From assembly GCF_015471405.1 (NCBI RefSeq), contig NZ_BLVZ01000013.1, forward strand, positions 62,001 to 126,000: a DNA stretch of 64,000 nt. The letters run 5' to 3'. The position numbers and the translations under genes were made by a program. Below are positions 19,953-29,052 of this stretch, piece by piece. The DNA comes from Pseudomonas cichorii. GTDB lineage: Bacteria; Pseudomonadota; Gammaproteobacteria; Pseudomonadales; Pseudomonadaceae. The notes under the pieces were generated by a model that saw nothing but the letters and a program-made list of their open reading frames with translations, did not search any database and was not told where the DNA came from. The first letter of the stretch is position 1, and each line of letters begins with the position of its first letter.

Positions 19953-21910
19953 GACGTCTTGGCGCCTGGCTGCTTGCCGGCGCATTGTCGCTGGTCGCCC
20001 CGCATGCTCTTGCCAGCCTGACGCTTGAGCTGCAGACCGACGGCCTGAACCCTGCACAACAGCGTGCGAGTCAGACACTGCTCGATGAAGCCATGCGTGC
20101 CTTGCCGCCAAGCTTCATCAAGGACCTGGACCGGCGCGTTGAAGTGCGCTGGTCCGGCGATATGCCTGAAAACGCCTACGGCCAGGCTGCCGGACCCTAC
20201 AGGCTTTATCTCAATACAAAACTGCTGGAGCCGTTGACTGACGGTTCGGCAGCCACCACTCAGACAGGACGCCCCCACGGCACAGTCCGGCGCGAAATGC
20301 TCGCCACGGTCCTGCACGAACTGACCCACGTCTACGACCGCGCCCGTCTATGGTCCTCGACACAACGCGCCCTGATATTCCGCTGCTCACGCCAGAACAG
20401 TTCAGCAGGCAACATTGGCCTGCCCGACAGCTGCCGTGGCGAAACCGAGCGACGCTTTACCCTGAGCGATGACCCGCGCCTGCTGGACCTGGCAGGCTGG
20501 CAGCAATATGTCGGCCGACGCGGCGAGCGCGAGGAACACAACGGGCAGGTCGTACGCAGCCCGGACATCTACGAAACCACAAGCCCGCTGGAATTCGTGG
20601 CCGTGAACATGGAGTACTTCCTGCTCGACCCGGCCTATGCCTGTCGCCGCCCAGCGCTATATAACTACTACAAGGAACACTTCGGCTGGGCTCCGCCGCA
20701 GAAAGACGAATGCCCGGCCTTTTTCCCGTACCTGAATGCCGGCAGCGATTTCGGACGCGAGCCTTTGGGCAAGCTCGATCCGGAACGGGTCTATGAAGTC
20801 GATTACCTGCTGGCCGAAGCCAATCAGAACTGGGTAAGCCGCTGGGGCCACAGCATGCTGCGTCTGGTGATCTGCAAACCAGGCCGTCCGCGAGGCCCGG
20901 ATTGCCGGCTGGATCTGGATCAGCATCTGGTCCTGTCTTACCGGGCATTCGTGGGCGATGTTCAGCTTTCCAGCTGGGACGGCCTGATGGGAGCCTATCC
21001 ATCACGGCTTTTCGTGCTGCCGCTGGCCCAGGTCATCGACGAATACACCAAGACCGAACTGCGCAGCCTCGCTTCCGTGCCGATCAAGCTGACTCGCCCC
21101 GAAATCGAAGGGCTGGTGCAGCATGCCGCCGAGATGCACTGGAGCTACGACGGCAACTATTACTTCCTGTCCAACAACTGCGCAGTGGAAAACCTCAAAC
21201 TGCTGCGCAGCGGTACCCACAATCCCAAGCTCGTCGGCCTGGACAGCATCCTGCCCAACGGCTTGCTGGAAGTACTCAAAGGCCGGGGGCTGGCCGATAC
21301 CAGCGTGCTGGACGACCCAAAGGAAGCACTGCGCCTGGGTTATCGCTTCGACTCCTATCGCGACCGCTATCAGGCGATGTTCGAGGTATTGAAGAAACAC
21401 CTGCCCATCAAGCAAGCCACTGTCGAAGACTGGCTGACACTGTCGGCCAAGGAGCGCAGCCAGTGGTTCGATAAAGCAGACCTGCGCACCAGCGCCGCCA
21501 TTCTCCTGCTGGAGCAGGCAAGCTTGCGTCGACAACTGCTGCTGGCCCAGGACGAAGTGAAACAACGCTACCTCGGCGCACGCGAACAGAAAGACGGCAG
21601 CGTCTCCCAGGCCTCAAAGACGCTACAGGAAATTCTCGCCAGTAGCGGTTTCCTCAGCCGTCCTGCCGAATTGCTGGGCAGCAGCGGCTACGGCTTGCCG
21701 CAGACTGGCGAGTGGCAGCGGCTTGAAGCGGAGAGCAGTCAGCGCCAGAAACAACTGAAGCGCCTGACCGGTGATCTCGACAAGGAAGTACGCGCCCTGC
21801 TTGAGCCCGAACGCGCCAGCGAGATCGCGGCCAACGAAGCCAACCTCAAACAGATGGGCGAGCATTTGCGCCAGCTACATAAAGCGGCGGGCGGATTGCA
21901 GTTGCCTTGA
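19949..21910 (+). CDS. Large periplasmic DUF4105 (Lnb N-terminal-type) protein with an added HExxH motif
   Basis: 653 residues, GTG start overlapping the previous stop. Signal peptide about 1-22. The N-terminal part has a zinc-protease-like HELTH at 123-127 within a helix (LATVLHELTHVYDRA). The central part is the DUF4105/Lnb domain, with a conserved-type histidine in SRWGHSMLRL (about residue 300) and a cysteine in SNNCAVENLKLL (about 410), a His/Cys pair expected of a papain- or NlpC-like hydrolase. The last 100 residues are a likely coiled coil. It probably acts on a peptide or lipoprotein in the envelope; the substrate is unknown. Confidence 0.85.
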   Translation: MRRLGAWLLAGALSLVAPHALASLTLELQTDGLNPAQQRASQTLLDEAMRALPPSFIKDLDRRVEVRWSGDMPENAYGQAAGPYRLYLNTKLLEPLTDGSAATTQTGRPHGTVRREMLATVLHELTHVYDRARLWSSTQRALIFRCSRQNSSAGNIGLPDSCRGETERRFTLSDDPRLLDLAGWQQYVGRRGEREEHNGQVVRSPDIYETTSPLEFVAVNMEYFLLDPAYACRRPALYNYYKEHFGWAPPQKDECPAFFPYLNAGSDFGREPLGKLDPERVYEVDYLLAEANQNWVSRWGHSMLRLVICKPGRPRGPDCRLDLDQHLVLSYRAFVGDVQLSSWDGLMGAYPSRLFVLPLAQVIDEYTKTELRSLASVPIKLTRPEIEGLVQHAAEMHWSYDGNYYFLSNNCAVENLKLLRSGTHNPKLVGLDSILPNGLLEVLKGRGLADTSVLDDPKEALRLGYRFDSYRDRYQAMFEVLKKHLPIKQATVEDWLTLSAKERSQWFDKADLRTSAAILLLEQASLRRQLLLAQDEVKQRYLGAREQKDGSVSQASKTLQEILASSGFLSRPAELLGSSGYGLPQTGEWQRLEAESSQRQKQLKRLTGDLDKEVRALLEPERASEIAANEANLKQMGEHLRQLHKAAGGLQLP

Positions 21911-21911
21911 A

Positions 21912-22289
21912 TCAGCGGGGCTTCTTTTTCGGTTTCAGGTACTTGGTCAGGCCCTGAAACCACATCACCAGAGCCGCGTTGCCCTTGATCTGGATATCTT
22001 TGTCCTGAATCCCTTTCATGAACGCCAGTTGCTTGTTACTGGCCTGCATCGTGGCAAACCCGAAGGCGGCGTCTCGAAAGGAAATGGCGAATGCAGGTTC
22101 GGCAACCACGCCACCAGCACTGCGAATACGCTGACCACTGACGATGAAATGGCGAGCAACCTTGCCATCGGCGGTCTGTAACTGGAAGGTCAGCTCCTTG
22201 TCGGCAAGCTGCTGCTGAAACGCAGGATTGGTACGGCTGGCCCGAGCCATCAGAAGGCCCAGCATCCAGAGCAGGAAACGAAACTTCAT
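21912..22289 (-). CDS. Small conserved protein, SCP2-like fold suspected
   Basis: 125 residues from ATG 22289, which has GAGG 8 bases upstream; ATG 22295 is an alternative. After a hydrophobic start (about 1-18) comes a beta-rich domain with LTFQLQTADGKVARHFIV and a C-terminal DIQIKGNAALVMWFQGL, which recalls SCP2 sterol-carrier-type domains. I cannot assign a function. It converges on the DUF4105 gene, with only one base between the two stops. Confidence 0.65.
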   Translation of the reverse strand: MKFRFLLWMLGLLMARASRTNPAFQQQLADKELTFQLQTADGKVARHFIVSGQRIRSAGGVVAEPAFAISFRDAAFGFATMQASNKQLAFMKGIQDKDIQIKGNAALVMWFQGLTKYLKPKKKPR

Positions 22290-22457
22290 ACACATTGCCT
22301 CAGCAAAAAGTCAGCCCGGTCAGAGCGAGTGGTGAGGCAGTGTAACGGGTTATAGAGAGCAATCCTGTAGGACAATCGTGTTTTTTCGGCGAAGATCGAA
22401 TCATTAAGCCAGAAACGCTGCCCCGCATGGAGAGCAGCGTTACCGTACAGAATCAGA

Positions 22458-22901
22458 TCAGCGGATGCTGTTGATGCTGCCTTTGTTGCCCGTGACCTTC
22501 ACATTCACCTTCTTGAAGATGAAGTAGTCCTGAACATTGACTTCATAGCGTGGCGCTACGATCAGATCGGCACCGGACGATTTGACCGCCTTGTAGGCAG
22601 CCGCAGCCTTGGTTGCCGAAACCGGGTCAGGCAGAGGCAAGCTCAGACTGCTACCACCACTTGCGCCACCATAAACAACGCCATCCGCGTAGCGATTATC
22701 GCCACCAAAGCTCAGGAAGTTGAACAGAATGTTGGTCGACGACTCGCCACTGATAGTGTCGCCCACTTTGACGTCAGCCTTGAGTTCCGTTTTGACCACA
22801 CCTTCAAGCGGTGCAGTCGGCTGGCTCACGTTGTAACTCACGCAGCCACTGGTTGTGGCGATCAGGGTTGCAACGGCAGCAGTCATCCATAATTTTTTCA
22901 T
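22458..22901 (-). CDS. Putative lipoprotein of unknown function
   Basis: 147 residues from ATG 22901 (MKKLWMTAAV). A lipoprotein signal ends in a TTSGC lipobox with the cysteine near residue 20; the next residue is Val, so outer-membrane sorting is likely. The mature domain is rich in Gly/Ser/Val and ends with alternating beta-strand patterns (YFIFKKVNVKVTGNKG). No family recognised. It stands alone between the SCP2-like gene and hupA-type gene. Confidence 0.7.
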   Translation of the reverse strand: MKKLWMTAAVATLIATTSGCVSYNVSQPTAPLEGVVKTELKADVKVGDTISGESSTNILFNFLSFGGDNRYADGVVYGGASGGSSLSLPLPDPVSATKAAAAYKAVKSSGADLIVAPRYEVNVQDYFIFKKVNVKVTGNKGSINSIR

Positions 22902-23101
22902 TCTTGATTCCAAGGGTCATTTTTAATGAGGTGCAGCAGGGGCGGCACTTTAAGGAAATGAGCCATTGGAAAAAGTCAGGAGATTCCTACGCAAACAAAG
23001 ACAAATAACACCTTGCGGTAGGAAATTTCTAACAATCAATCAAAAGCAGTGAGCGCAATCAAAAGCCCACTCGTACGGCCATATCTTGTTGGTCCAGGCG
23101 T

Positions 23102-23139
23102 AAAAAAACGGGCACCCCATCCAATGGGTGTGCCCGTTT
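23102..23139 (-). terminator. Intrinsic terminator of the HU gene
   Basis: On the minus strand AAACGGGCAC and GTGCCCGTTT pair around an inner stem-loop and are followed by a run of seven T, about 40 bases after the HU stop. Confidence 0.85.
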
Positions 23140-23178
23140 CGGTGACTGCTCGCCTCCCGCCAAGGCGCGCAGTGAGTG

Positions 23179-23454
23179 TTATGGATTGACGCTGTCTTTG
23201 AGAGCCTTGCCAGGCTTGAAGGCAACGGTATTGCTTGCTTTGATTTTCACCGGTTCTCCCGTTTGCGGGTTCTTGCCGGTGCGGGCACCGCGATGGCGTT
23301 GCAGGAATGTACCGAAGCCAACCAGAGTCACGCTGTCCTTGCGGTGCAGTGCGCCGGTGATTTCTTCAAGGATGGCGTTGAGGACGCGGTTGGATTGCTC
23401 TTTGGTGAGGTCCGCTTTTTCAGCAATAGCAGCTGCGATATCTGGTTTACGCAT
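23179..23454 (-). CDS. HU-family DNA-binding protein
   Basis: 91 residues, the normal size for HU/IHF. It starts MRKPDIAAAIAEKADLTKEQ, has the dimer core VTLVGFGTFLQRHRGARTGKNPQTGE and the DNA-binding beta-arm region ending in KPGKALKDSVN. It bends and packages DNA as a dimer. Pseudomonads carry several HU paralogues; this one, next to the rubredoxin genes, corresponds to the PA5348-type copy (from memory). It has its own strong terminator and so is a single-gene unit. Confidence 0.95.
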   Translation of the reverse strand: MRKPDIAAAIAEKADLTKEQSNRVLNAILEEITGALHRKDSVTLVGFGTFLQRHRGARTGKNPQTGEPVKIKASNTVAFKPGKALKDSVNP

Positions 23455-23644
23455 GTATGAAGCCTCTTTACGGTTTTTTGTTTTTATGTCCCGTACTGCT
23501 TATGCAAAGCAGCGACAAGGTGCCGCGACGGCTCTACGTAGCGGCAGACGTGAACGAGAATGGCATGCCGATGAAGCACGCGCCAGTACATGCGCAACGT
23601 TTATAGGACGAAAAAAGCGACCTATCCGACAAAACGACCCATAT

Positions 23645-24793
23645 TCAGGCCAATAACGCGGGTAACGTCTTGTTCAGAGCCAGTTTTTCCATCACTGCCG
23701 CCCCGGTCAGCGCATAGCCCAGCAGTTGCCCTTCTGCGTCATGACACAAGGCTTTTATGTCGGCGCCTTGCCCTTCGACACTCCAGATGCCCTCCGTACC
23801 GCGAGGTGGAGGAGAAACCACCAGAGGACAAACCGGGGTTTTAACGGTAATGGGCATCGGGCCATATTTGACGCTGGTCGGCGTACCCGCCAGGGTTTGC
23901 GCCAAGGCACGGGCGCAGCTCATCAGCGGCATGACGTAAAGCAGGTTCAAGCCATCGACTTCAGCGCAATCGCCCAACGCATGGATATTGGCGTGGGAGG
24001 TTTGCAGGTGGCGGTCAACCACGACACCGCGCCCTGTCTGCAAACCCGCAGCAGCGGCCAGATCGACTCGTGGACGCAGGCCGATGGCCGAGACGACCAG
24101 ATCGCAGGCGATCACCTGCCCGTCGGACAAATGCGCCTCAAGCCCCTGCTCATTGCGCTGAAGGCGGGTAAGGATCGGCCCCAGATGGAAACGGGCGCCG
24201 ATGCCTTCAAGCCCCGCCTGCACGGCAGCCGCAGCAGCGGGATGCAACAGGGTTGGCATGACCTGCTCGCAGGGCGCAACCAGATCGACCTCATAGCCAC
24301 CCAGGATCAGGTCGTTGGCAAACTCACAGCCGATCAGGCCAGCACCAAGGATCAAGACCCGCTTCCTGCCTGCTGCCGCTGCGCGGAAACGGGCGTAATC
24401 CTCAAGATCGTTGATAGGAAAAATGGCGTCCTGAGCATCGCCCTCGACAGGAACCCGAATGGTTTCTGCGCCCCAGGCCAGCACCAGATCGCGGTAATAC
24501 ACCGCCTCCTCGCCGATCCATAGCCGCTTATGGCCTGGATCGATGCCGCTGATGCGGGTGTGGGTGCGTACCTCTGCCTTGAGCTGATCCGCCATGGCAC
24601 CCGGTTGCGCCATGCTCAGTTCGTCGGCTTCCTTGCTCTTGCCAAAGCCGGTGGACAGCATGGGTTTTGAATAGGAGCGGCCATCATCGGCCGTAATGAG
24701 CAACAGCGGGGTTTCGCCGTCCAGTTTGCGAAACTCACGGGCGAGGTTGTAGCCAGCAAGGCCGGTACCGATGATAACGACAGGTGCGCTCAT
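23645..24793 (-). CDS. alkT: Rubredoxin reductase
   Basis: 382 residues from ATG 24793 (MSAPVVIIGTGLAG), with GAGAAG upstream. The open frame extends further, but only by running through a REP repeat. It has an FAD-binding GxGxxG start, an NAD-binding RVLILGAGLIGCEFANDL near residue 150, and a C-terminal FAD segment around NIHALGDCAEV. It passes electrons from NADH to rubredoxin. The partner rubredoxin gene lies just upstream, separated by a REPIN. In strains without alkane hydroxylase the pair serves oxygen or peroxide reduction; the role here is not shown. Confidence 0.93.
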   Translation of the reverse strand: MSAPVVIIGTGLAGYNLAREFRKLDGETPLLLITADDGRSYSKPMLSTGFGKSKEADELSMAQPGAMADQLKAEVRTHTRISGIDPGHKRLWIGEEAVYYRDLVLAWGAETIRVPVEGDAQDAIFPINDLEDYARFRAAAAGRKRVLILGAGLIGCEFANDLILGGYEVDLVAPCEQVMPTLLHPAAAAAVQAGLEGIGARFHLGPILTRLQRNEQGLEAHLSDGQVIACDLVVSAIGLRPRVDLAAAAGLQTGRGVVVDRHLQTSHANIHALGDCAEVDGLNLLYVMPLMSCARALAQTLAGTPTSVKYGPMPITVKTPVCPLVVSPPPRGTEGIWSVEGQGADIKALCHDAEGQLLGYALTGAAVMEKLALNKTLPALLA

Positions 24794-24812
24794 TACTTCT
24801 CTCATCAAAAAA

Positions 24813-24904
24813 TTGTGGGAGGCAGCTTGCTGGCGAAAAGGCCTGAAAACCGGCAGATATTCTGCGTCTGCACGCTGAAGTCGCCAGCAAGCTGCCTCCC
24901 ACAA
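24813..24904. repeat. REPIN: perfect 24-base inverted repeat between alkT and rubA
   Basis: TTGTGGGAGGCAGCTTGCTG(GCGA) at 24813-24836 is matched exactly in inverted form at 24881-24904, with 44 bases between. This is a pair of Pseudomonas REP units (the GGGAGGCAGCTTGCT type). It separates two genes that would otherwise form one transcript. Confidence 0.9.
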
Positions 24905-24945
24905 AGTGATTTAGGACCTTAACTGGTCGGCATTATTCTGCAGGA

Positions 24946-25113
24946 TCAGGCGATTTCAATCATTTCAAAGTCGATCTTGCCGACACCGCAATCCGGGCAA
25001 AGCCAGTCTTCGGGCACATCTTCCCAGCGAGTGCCGGGCGCAATACCGTCATCAGGCCAGCCATCGGCTTCGTTGTAGATAAGGCCACAGACAATGCATT
25101 GCCACTTTTTCAT
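24946..25113 (-). CDS. rubA: Rubredoxin
   Basis: 55 residues, MKKWQCIVCGLIYNEADGW and so on. The four iron-binding cysteines form two CxxC pairs: C6/C9 in the N-terminal knuckle (WQCIVCGLIYNE) and C39/C42 in LCPDCGVGK. Length and layout are those of a single-domain rubredoxin. It carries one electron, most likely from the reductase encoded next to it. The gene is short but unambiguous. Confidence 0.97.
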   Translation of the reverse strand: MKKWQCIVCGLIYNEADGWPDDGIAPGTRWEDVPEDWLCPDCGVGKIDFEMIEIA

Positions 25114-25326
25114 GGTTCGGGTCCCTCGATTATCAGGCTAAATACTGGCGCAGCGGTCGATTGCCACCGGTCCAGGTGTCAGGAGTCAGATCCTCGCGAG
25201 GTTTGTACTGGCCATAGCACGCATATGCAAGCCTGTTTGTGGTGCCAGGTGCTCGGCCGGTCGTCGGTCAGGCCCGGCAATCATGCTAAGCTCGCCTTCC
25301 TCGATGACTGCCAATAATGGCTTACC

Positions 25327-25887
25327 GTGACCCAGCAAAACCCAGCATTACCTACCACCCTCTGGCTGAAACGCGAGCAACTGACCGAGGTGCCCGGGCC
25401 GCAGGTTCTCGACTGGCTGTTCAATCAGGACTCTCTGACACGCCGCCTGAACCGCCTGTCCGCAGACGGTTTCAGCGTCACGCTCCTGTTTGAAGGCTGG
25501 CAGCCGCTGCGCCCAGACGAATGCGCCGCTCTTGAGCTACCCGAAGCCAGCCTGGGCTGGGTGCGTGAAGTGTATTTGCGTGGTCGCGGCGAGAAGTGGG
25601 TATTCGCCCGCAGTGTCGCCGCCCGCAGTGCCTTGCTTGAAGGCGGCCTGAATATGGATGAACTGGGAACACGTTCGTTAGGCGAATTGCTGTTCAGCGA
25701 TAAAGCCTTCGAGCGCGGCCCGCTGCAAGTCTGTCGCTACCCCGAAGCCTGGCTGCCCGAGGCGGATGTCGCCAGCGACTTGTGGGCGCGTCGTTCGCGC
25801 TTCAGCCGTGGCCCGCTGAGCGTGCTGGTCGCCGAGATTTTCCTGCCCAACCTCTGGAACGCGCTCAAGAGCGAGGAACACTCCTGA
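25327..25887 (+). CDS. ubiC: Chorismate pyruvate-lyase
   Basis: 186 residues, GTG start. It removes pyruvate from chorismate to give 4-hydroxybenzoate, the first step of ubiquinone synthesis. Family features include the substrate-loop region LWLKREQLTEVPGPQVLDWL and EVYLRGRGEKWVFARSV, which supplies the conserved Arg for chorismate. Its TGA stop shares a base with the ubiA ATG (25887), so the two steps of the pathway are translationally coupled. Confidence 0.94.
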   Translation: MTQQNPALPTTLWLKREQLTEVPGPQVLDWLFNQDSLTRRLNRLSADGFSVTLLFEGWQPLRPDECAALELPEASLGWVREVYLRGRGEKWVFARSVAARSALLEGGLNMDELGTRSLGELLFSDKAFERGPLQVCRYPEAWLPEADVASDLWARRSRFSRGPLSVLVAEIFLPNLWNALKSEEHS

Positions 25888-26777
25888 TGTACCTGTCGCT
25901 GCTCAAATCCCTCAATCGCCTGAACCCTCGTGCCTGGGACTTCATCCAACTGACCCGCATCGACAGGCCCATCGGCGTCTACCTGCTGCTTTGGCCAACA
26001 CTCTGGGCCTTGTGGATTGCCGGGGAAGGTTCGCCCTCACTGGCCAATGTGCTGATTTTCGTGACGGGTGTGTTTCTGATGCGTGCCGCTGGCTGCGTCA
26101 TCAACGACTTCGCCGACCGCAAGGTGGACGGCCATGTAAAACGCACCGAGCAACGCCCGCTGGTCAGCGGCAAGGTCAGTTCCCGTGAAGCTCTGGCCTT
26201 GTTCGCCATCCTGGTGACCCTGAGTTTCCTGCTGGTCCTGCTGACCAACTCGACGACTGTCTGGTTGTCGTTCGGCGGTCTGGCGCTGGCAGCCTGCTAT
26301 CCGTTCATGAAGCGTTATACCTATTACCCGCAAGTGGTATTGGGCGCCGCATTCTCCTGGGGAATGCCCATGGCATTCACGGCAGAAACCGGCACATTGC
26401 CTGCCGCAGCGTGGTTGCTCTACATCGCCAACCTGCTGTGGACCGTGGCCTACGACACTTACTACGCCATGGTGGACCGCGACGATGACCTGAAGATCGG
26501 CGTGAAATCCACCGCCGTGCTGTTCGGGGATGCCGACCGCATCATCATCCTGACACTTCAGGGGCTGGCGCTGGGTTGCCTGGTACTGGCGGGCATACGC
26601 TTCGAGCTGGGGGCTTGTTTCTATATAGGCCTGTTGGTGGCGACCGGATGCTTTGTCCGGGAATACTGGAGCACTCGCCTGCGCGACCGGGATGCCTGTT
26701 TCAAGGCATTCCTGCATAACCACTGGGTCGGGCTGGCGATCTTTCTGGGGATTGTGGCGGACTACGCACTGCGCTGA
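25887..26777 (+). CDS. ubiA: 4-hydroxybenzoate polyprenyltransferase
   Basis: 296 residues from ATG 25887, overlapping the ubiC stop by one base. It is an integral membrane prenyltransferase with about nine helices. The two Mg-binding motifs are plain: NDFADRKVDGHVKRTEQRPL (NDxxDxxxD) near residue 70 and DTYYAMVDRDDDLKIGVKST near 190. It attaches the polyprenyl tail to 4-hydroxybenzoate in ubiquinone synthesis. Confidence 0.97.
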   Translation: MYLSLLKSLNRLNPRAWDFIQLTRIDRPIGVYLLLWPTLWALWIAGEGSPSLANVLIFVTGVFLMRAAGCVINDFADRKVDGHVKRTEQRPLVSGKVSSREALALFAILVTLSFLLVLLTNSTTVWLSFGGLALAACYPFMKRYTYYPQVVLGAAFSWGMPMAFTAETGTLPAAAWLLYIANLLWTVAYDTYYAMVDRDDDLKIGVKSTAVLFGDADRIIILTLQGLALGCLVLAGIRFELGACFYIGLLVATGCFVREYWSTRLRDRDACFKAFLHNHWVGLAIFLGIVADYALR

Positions 26778-26808
26778 TTTGCGGCCCCGTGCTAGCCTCA
26801 TTCCAACA

Positions 26809-26830
26809 TGTCACACGACTGCAATAATTC
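26809..26830 (+). promoter_or_regulatory. Candidate Pho box upstream of phoB
   Basis: TGTCACACGAC followed directly by TGCAATAATTC gives two 11-base units, the first a good and the second a weak match to the TGTCAT-type Pho half-site. It lies about 50 bases before phoB, where autoregulation is expected. Confidence 0.45.
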
Positions 26831-26877
26831 CGTTATCTAATGCGCCCCAAGACAGTTAAATGACAAGAGGTTCAAGC

Positions 26878-27567
26878 ATGGCTGGCAGGAGCATCCTGAT
26901 CGTTGACGACGAAGCCCCGATTCGTGAAATGATCGCCGTCGCATTGGAAATGGCCGGCTATGACTGTATGGAGGCCGAGAACTCCCAACAGGCCCATGCG
27001 ATTATCGTCGACCGCAAACCAGACCTTATCCTGCTCGACTGGATGCTGCCCGGCACATCCGGTATCGAGCTGGCACGTCGCCTCAAGCGTGACGAACTGA
27101 CCGGCGACATCCCGATCATCATGCTGACGGCCAAGGGCGAAGAGGACAACAAGATCCAGGGTCTTGAAGTCGGTGCCGACGATTACATCACCAAACCCTT
27201 CTCGCCCCGCGAGCTGGTGGCGCGCCTGAAGGCTGTACTGCGCCGCGCAGGCCCGAGCGACGGCGAAGCACCGATAGAAGTAGGTGGTCTGCTGCTAGAC
27301 CCGGTCAGCCACCGTGTAACCATCGATGGCAAACCGGCAGAAATGGGGCCTACCGAATACCGTCTGCTGCAATTCTTCATGACCCACCAGGAACGCGCCT
27401 ACACCCGCGGCCAATTGCTGGATCAAGTCTGGGGAGGCAACGTCTATGTCGAAGAGCGTACCGTGGACGTCCATATCCGACGCCTGCGCAAAGCCTTGGG
27501 CGATGCTTACGAGAATCTGGTACAAACCGTGCGCGGCACCGGCTATCGCTTTTCCACCAAAAGCTGA
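26878..27567 (+). CDS. phoB: Phosphate regulon response regulator
   Basis: 229 residues from ATG 26878; an earlier in-frame ATG at 26860 would add six residues not typical of PhoB. Receiver domain 1-120 with the phosphoacceptor D54 (LILLDWMLPG) and an OmpR-type winged helix about 130-228 ending VQTVRGTGYRFS. When phosphate is scarce it binds Pho boxes and turns on genes such as pst. It is followed by phoR on the same strand, 63 bases later. Confidence 0.98.
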   Translation: MAGRSILIVDDEAPIREMIAVALEMAGYDCMEAENSQQAHAIIVDRKPDLILLDWMLPGTSGIELARRLKRDELTGDIPIIMLTAKGEEDNKIQGLEVGADDYITKPFSPRELVARLKAVLRRAGPSDGEAPIEVGGLLLDPVSHRVTIDGKPAEMGPTEYRLLQFFMTHQERAYTRGQLLDQVWGGNVYVEERTVDVHIRRLRKALGDAYENLVQTVRGTGYRFSTKS

Positions 27568-27630
27568 GAGCCGTTTTCGTAGAGACACAGGGCATCCGCC
27601 AATGTGTACCCGTCAAGGATGTACTTTCAA

Positions 27631-28953
27631 TTGAATCGTAACTGGCACGGTACGCTGATACGCCATATGTTGCTGCTGGTTACCGCCTGCCTGGTGGTCG
27701 GCCTGATAAGCGGCGAACATGGCTGGAGCCTGGCTATCGGGCTGGGGCTTTACCTGGCCTGGACCCTCAAGCAATTGCTGCGCCTGCATGAATGGCTGAG
27801 CAATCATGCGACTGACGAGCCACCACCTGATGGCTATGGCCTGTGGGGCGAAGTCTTCGACAGCATCTATCACTTGCAGCGCCGGGACCAACGTGTGCGT
27901 GGTCGCCTGCAAGCGGTCATCGACCGTGTCCAGGAATCCACTGCGGCGCTTCGGGACGCGGTGATCATGCTCGACAGCGAGGGCAACCTGGAATGGTGGA
28001 ACCGCGCAGCCGAAACGCTTCTGGGCCTCAAGACGCCTCAGGACAGCGGCCAACCGGTCACCAACCTCGTCCGCCATCCGCGCTTCAAGGAATACTTCGC
28101 GCTGGGCAACTACAGCGAACCGCTGGAAATTCCCTCTCCGACCAAGGACCACTTGCGCATCCAGCTGCTGATTACCCGTTATGGCAACAACGAGCACCTG
28201 ATGCTGGTGCGCGATGTGACCCGCATCCACCAACTGGAACAGATGCGTAAAGACTTCGTCGCCAACGTTTCCCATGAGCTGCGCACGCCACTGACGGTCA
28301 TCTTCGGCTATCTGGAAACGCTGCTCGACAACGTTGATGAGGTGAATCCGCGCTGGGTCCGGGCATTGCAGCAGATGCATCAGCAAGGCGGACGCATGCA
28401 GACGCTGCTCAACGACTTGCTGCTGCTGGCCAAACTTGAAGCAACCGACTACCCCTCGGACAACCATCCGGTGGCGGTTGTGACACTGCTCAAGACCATC
28501 AAGGCCGATGCCAAAGCCTTGTCAGCCAGCAAGAACCATCAGATCACGCTTGATGTCGAAAGCGACATGCAGCTCAAAGGCAGTGAAACCGAGCTGCGCA
28601 GTGCGTTTTCCAACCTGATTTTCAATGCTGTGAAATACACACCGGCAGAAGGCAACATCCGTATTCGCTGGTGGAGCGATGAACGCGGCGCTCACCTGAG
28701 CGTGCAGGACTCGGGAATCGGTATCGAAACCAAGCATCTGCCGCGCCTGACCGAGCGGTTCTACCGCGTCGACACCAGCCGTGCATCCAATACAGGCGGC
28801 ACCGGCCTGGGACTGGCTATCGTGAAACATGTACTGCTGCGCCATCGCGGCACTCTTGAAATCAACAGCGTGCCGGGCAAGGGCAGTGTGTTCACCTGTC
28901 ATTTTGCAGCCATCCAGATGGCAAAACCCGGAGATGGGGATCCAGACTACTAG
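27631..28953 (+). CDS. phoR: Phosphate regulon sensor histidine kinase
   Basis: 440 residues from TTG 27631, which would give MNRNWHGTLIRH and has AAGGA 11 bases upstream; ATG 27619 and GTG 27604 are in-frame alternatives with poorer spacing. Two short N-terminal helices (about 10-50), a PAS-type domain (100-200), then the kinase core with H215 in SHELRTPL, an N-box around NLIFNAVKYTP and a G-box GTGLGLAIVKH. It phosphorylates PhoB under low phosphate and is restrained by PstSCAB/PhoU, whose genes lie about 10 kb away. Confidence 0.95.
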   Translation: MNRNWHGTLIRHMLLLVTACLVVGLISGEHGWSLAIGLGLYLAWTLKQLLRLHEWLSNHATDEPPPDGYGLWGEVFDSIYHLQRRDQRVRGRLQAVIDRVQESTAALRDAVIMLDSEGNLEWWNRAAETLLGLKTPQDSGQPVTNLVRHPRFKEYFALGNYSEPLEIPSPTKDHLRIQLLITRYGNNEHLMLVRDVTRIHQLEQMRKDFVANVSHELRTPLTVIFGYLETLLDNVDEVNPRWVRALQQMHQQGGRMQTLLNDLLLLAKLEATDYPSDNHPVAVVTLLKTIKADAKALSASKNHQITLDVESDMQLKGSETELRSAFSNLIFNAVKYTPAEGNIRIRWWSDERGAHLSVQDSGIGIETKHLPRLTERFYRVDTSRASNTGGTGLGLAIVKHVLLRHRGTLEINSVPGKGSVFTCHFAAIQMAKPGDGDPDY

Positions 28954-29052
28954 GCAAGCTGGCTTCTAGCCGCTACATTGCCTCGTTCATGGCGCCATTT
29001 TCTGTGCCGCACCACCCTACTTTGAATAAAACGGATTCCGCAAAACCCCACC

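Noticed and set aside
24794..24904. Longer N-terminus of the rubredoxin reductase
   Set aside because: The extension is translated REP sequence; the family start MSAPVVIIGTGLAG with a GAGAAG site is at 24793.
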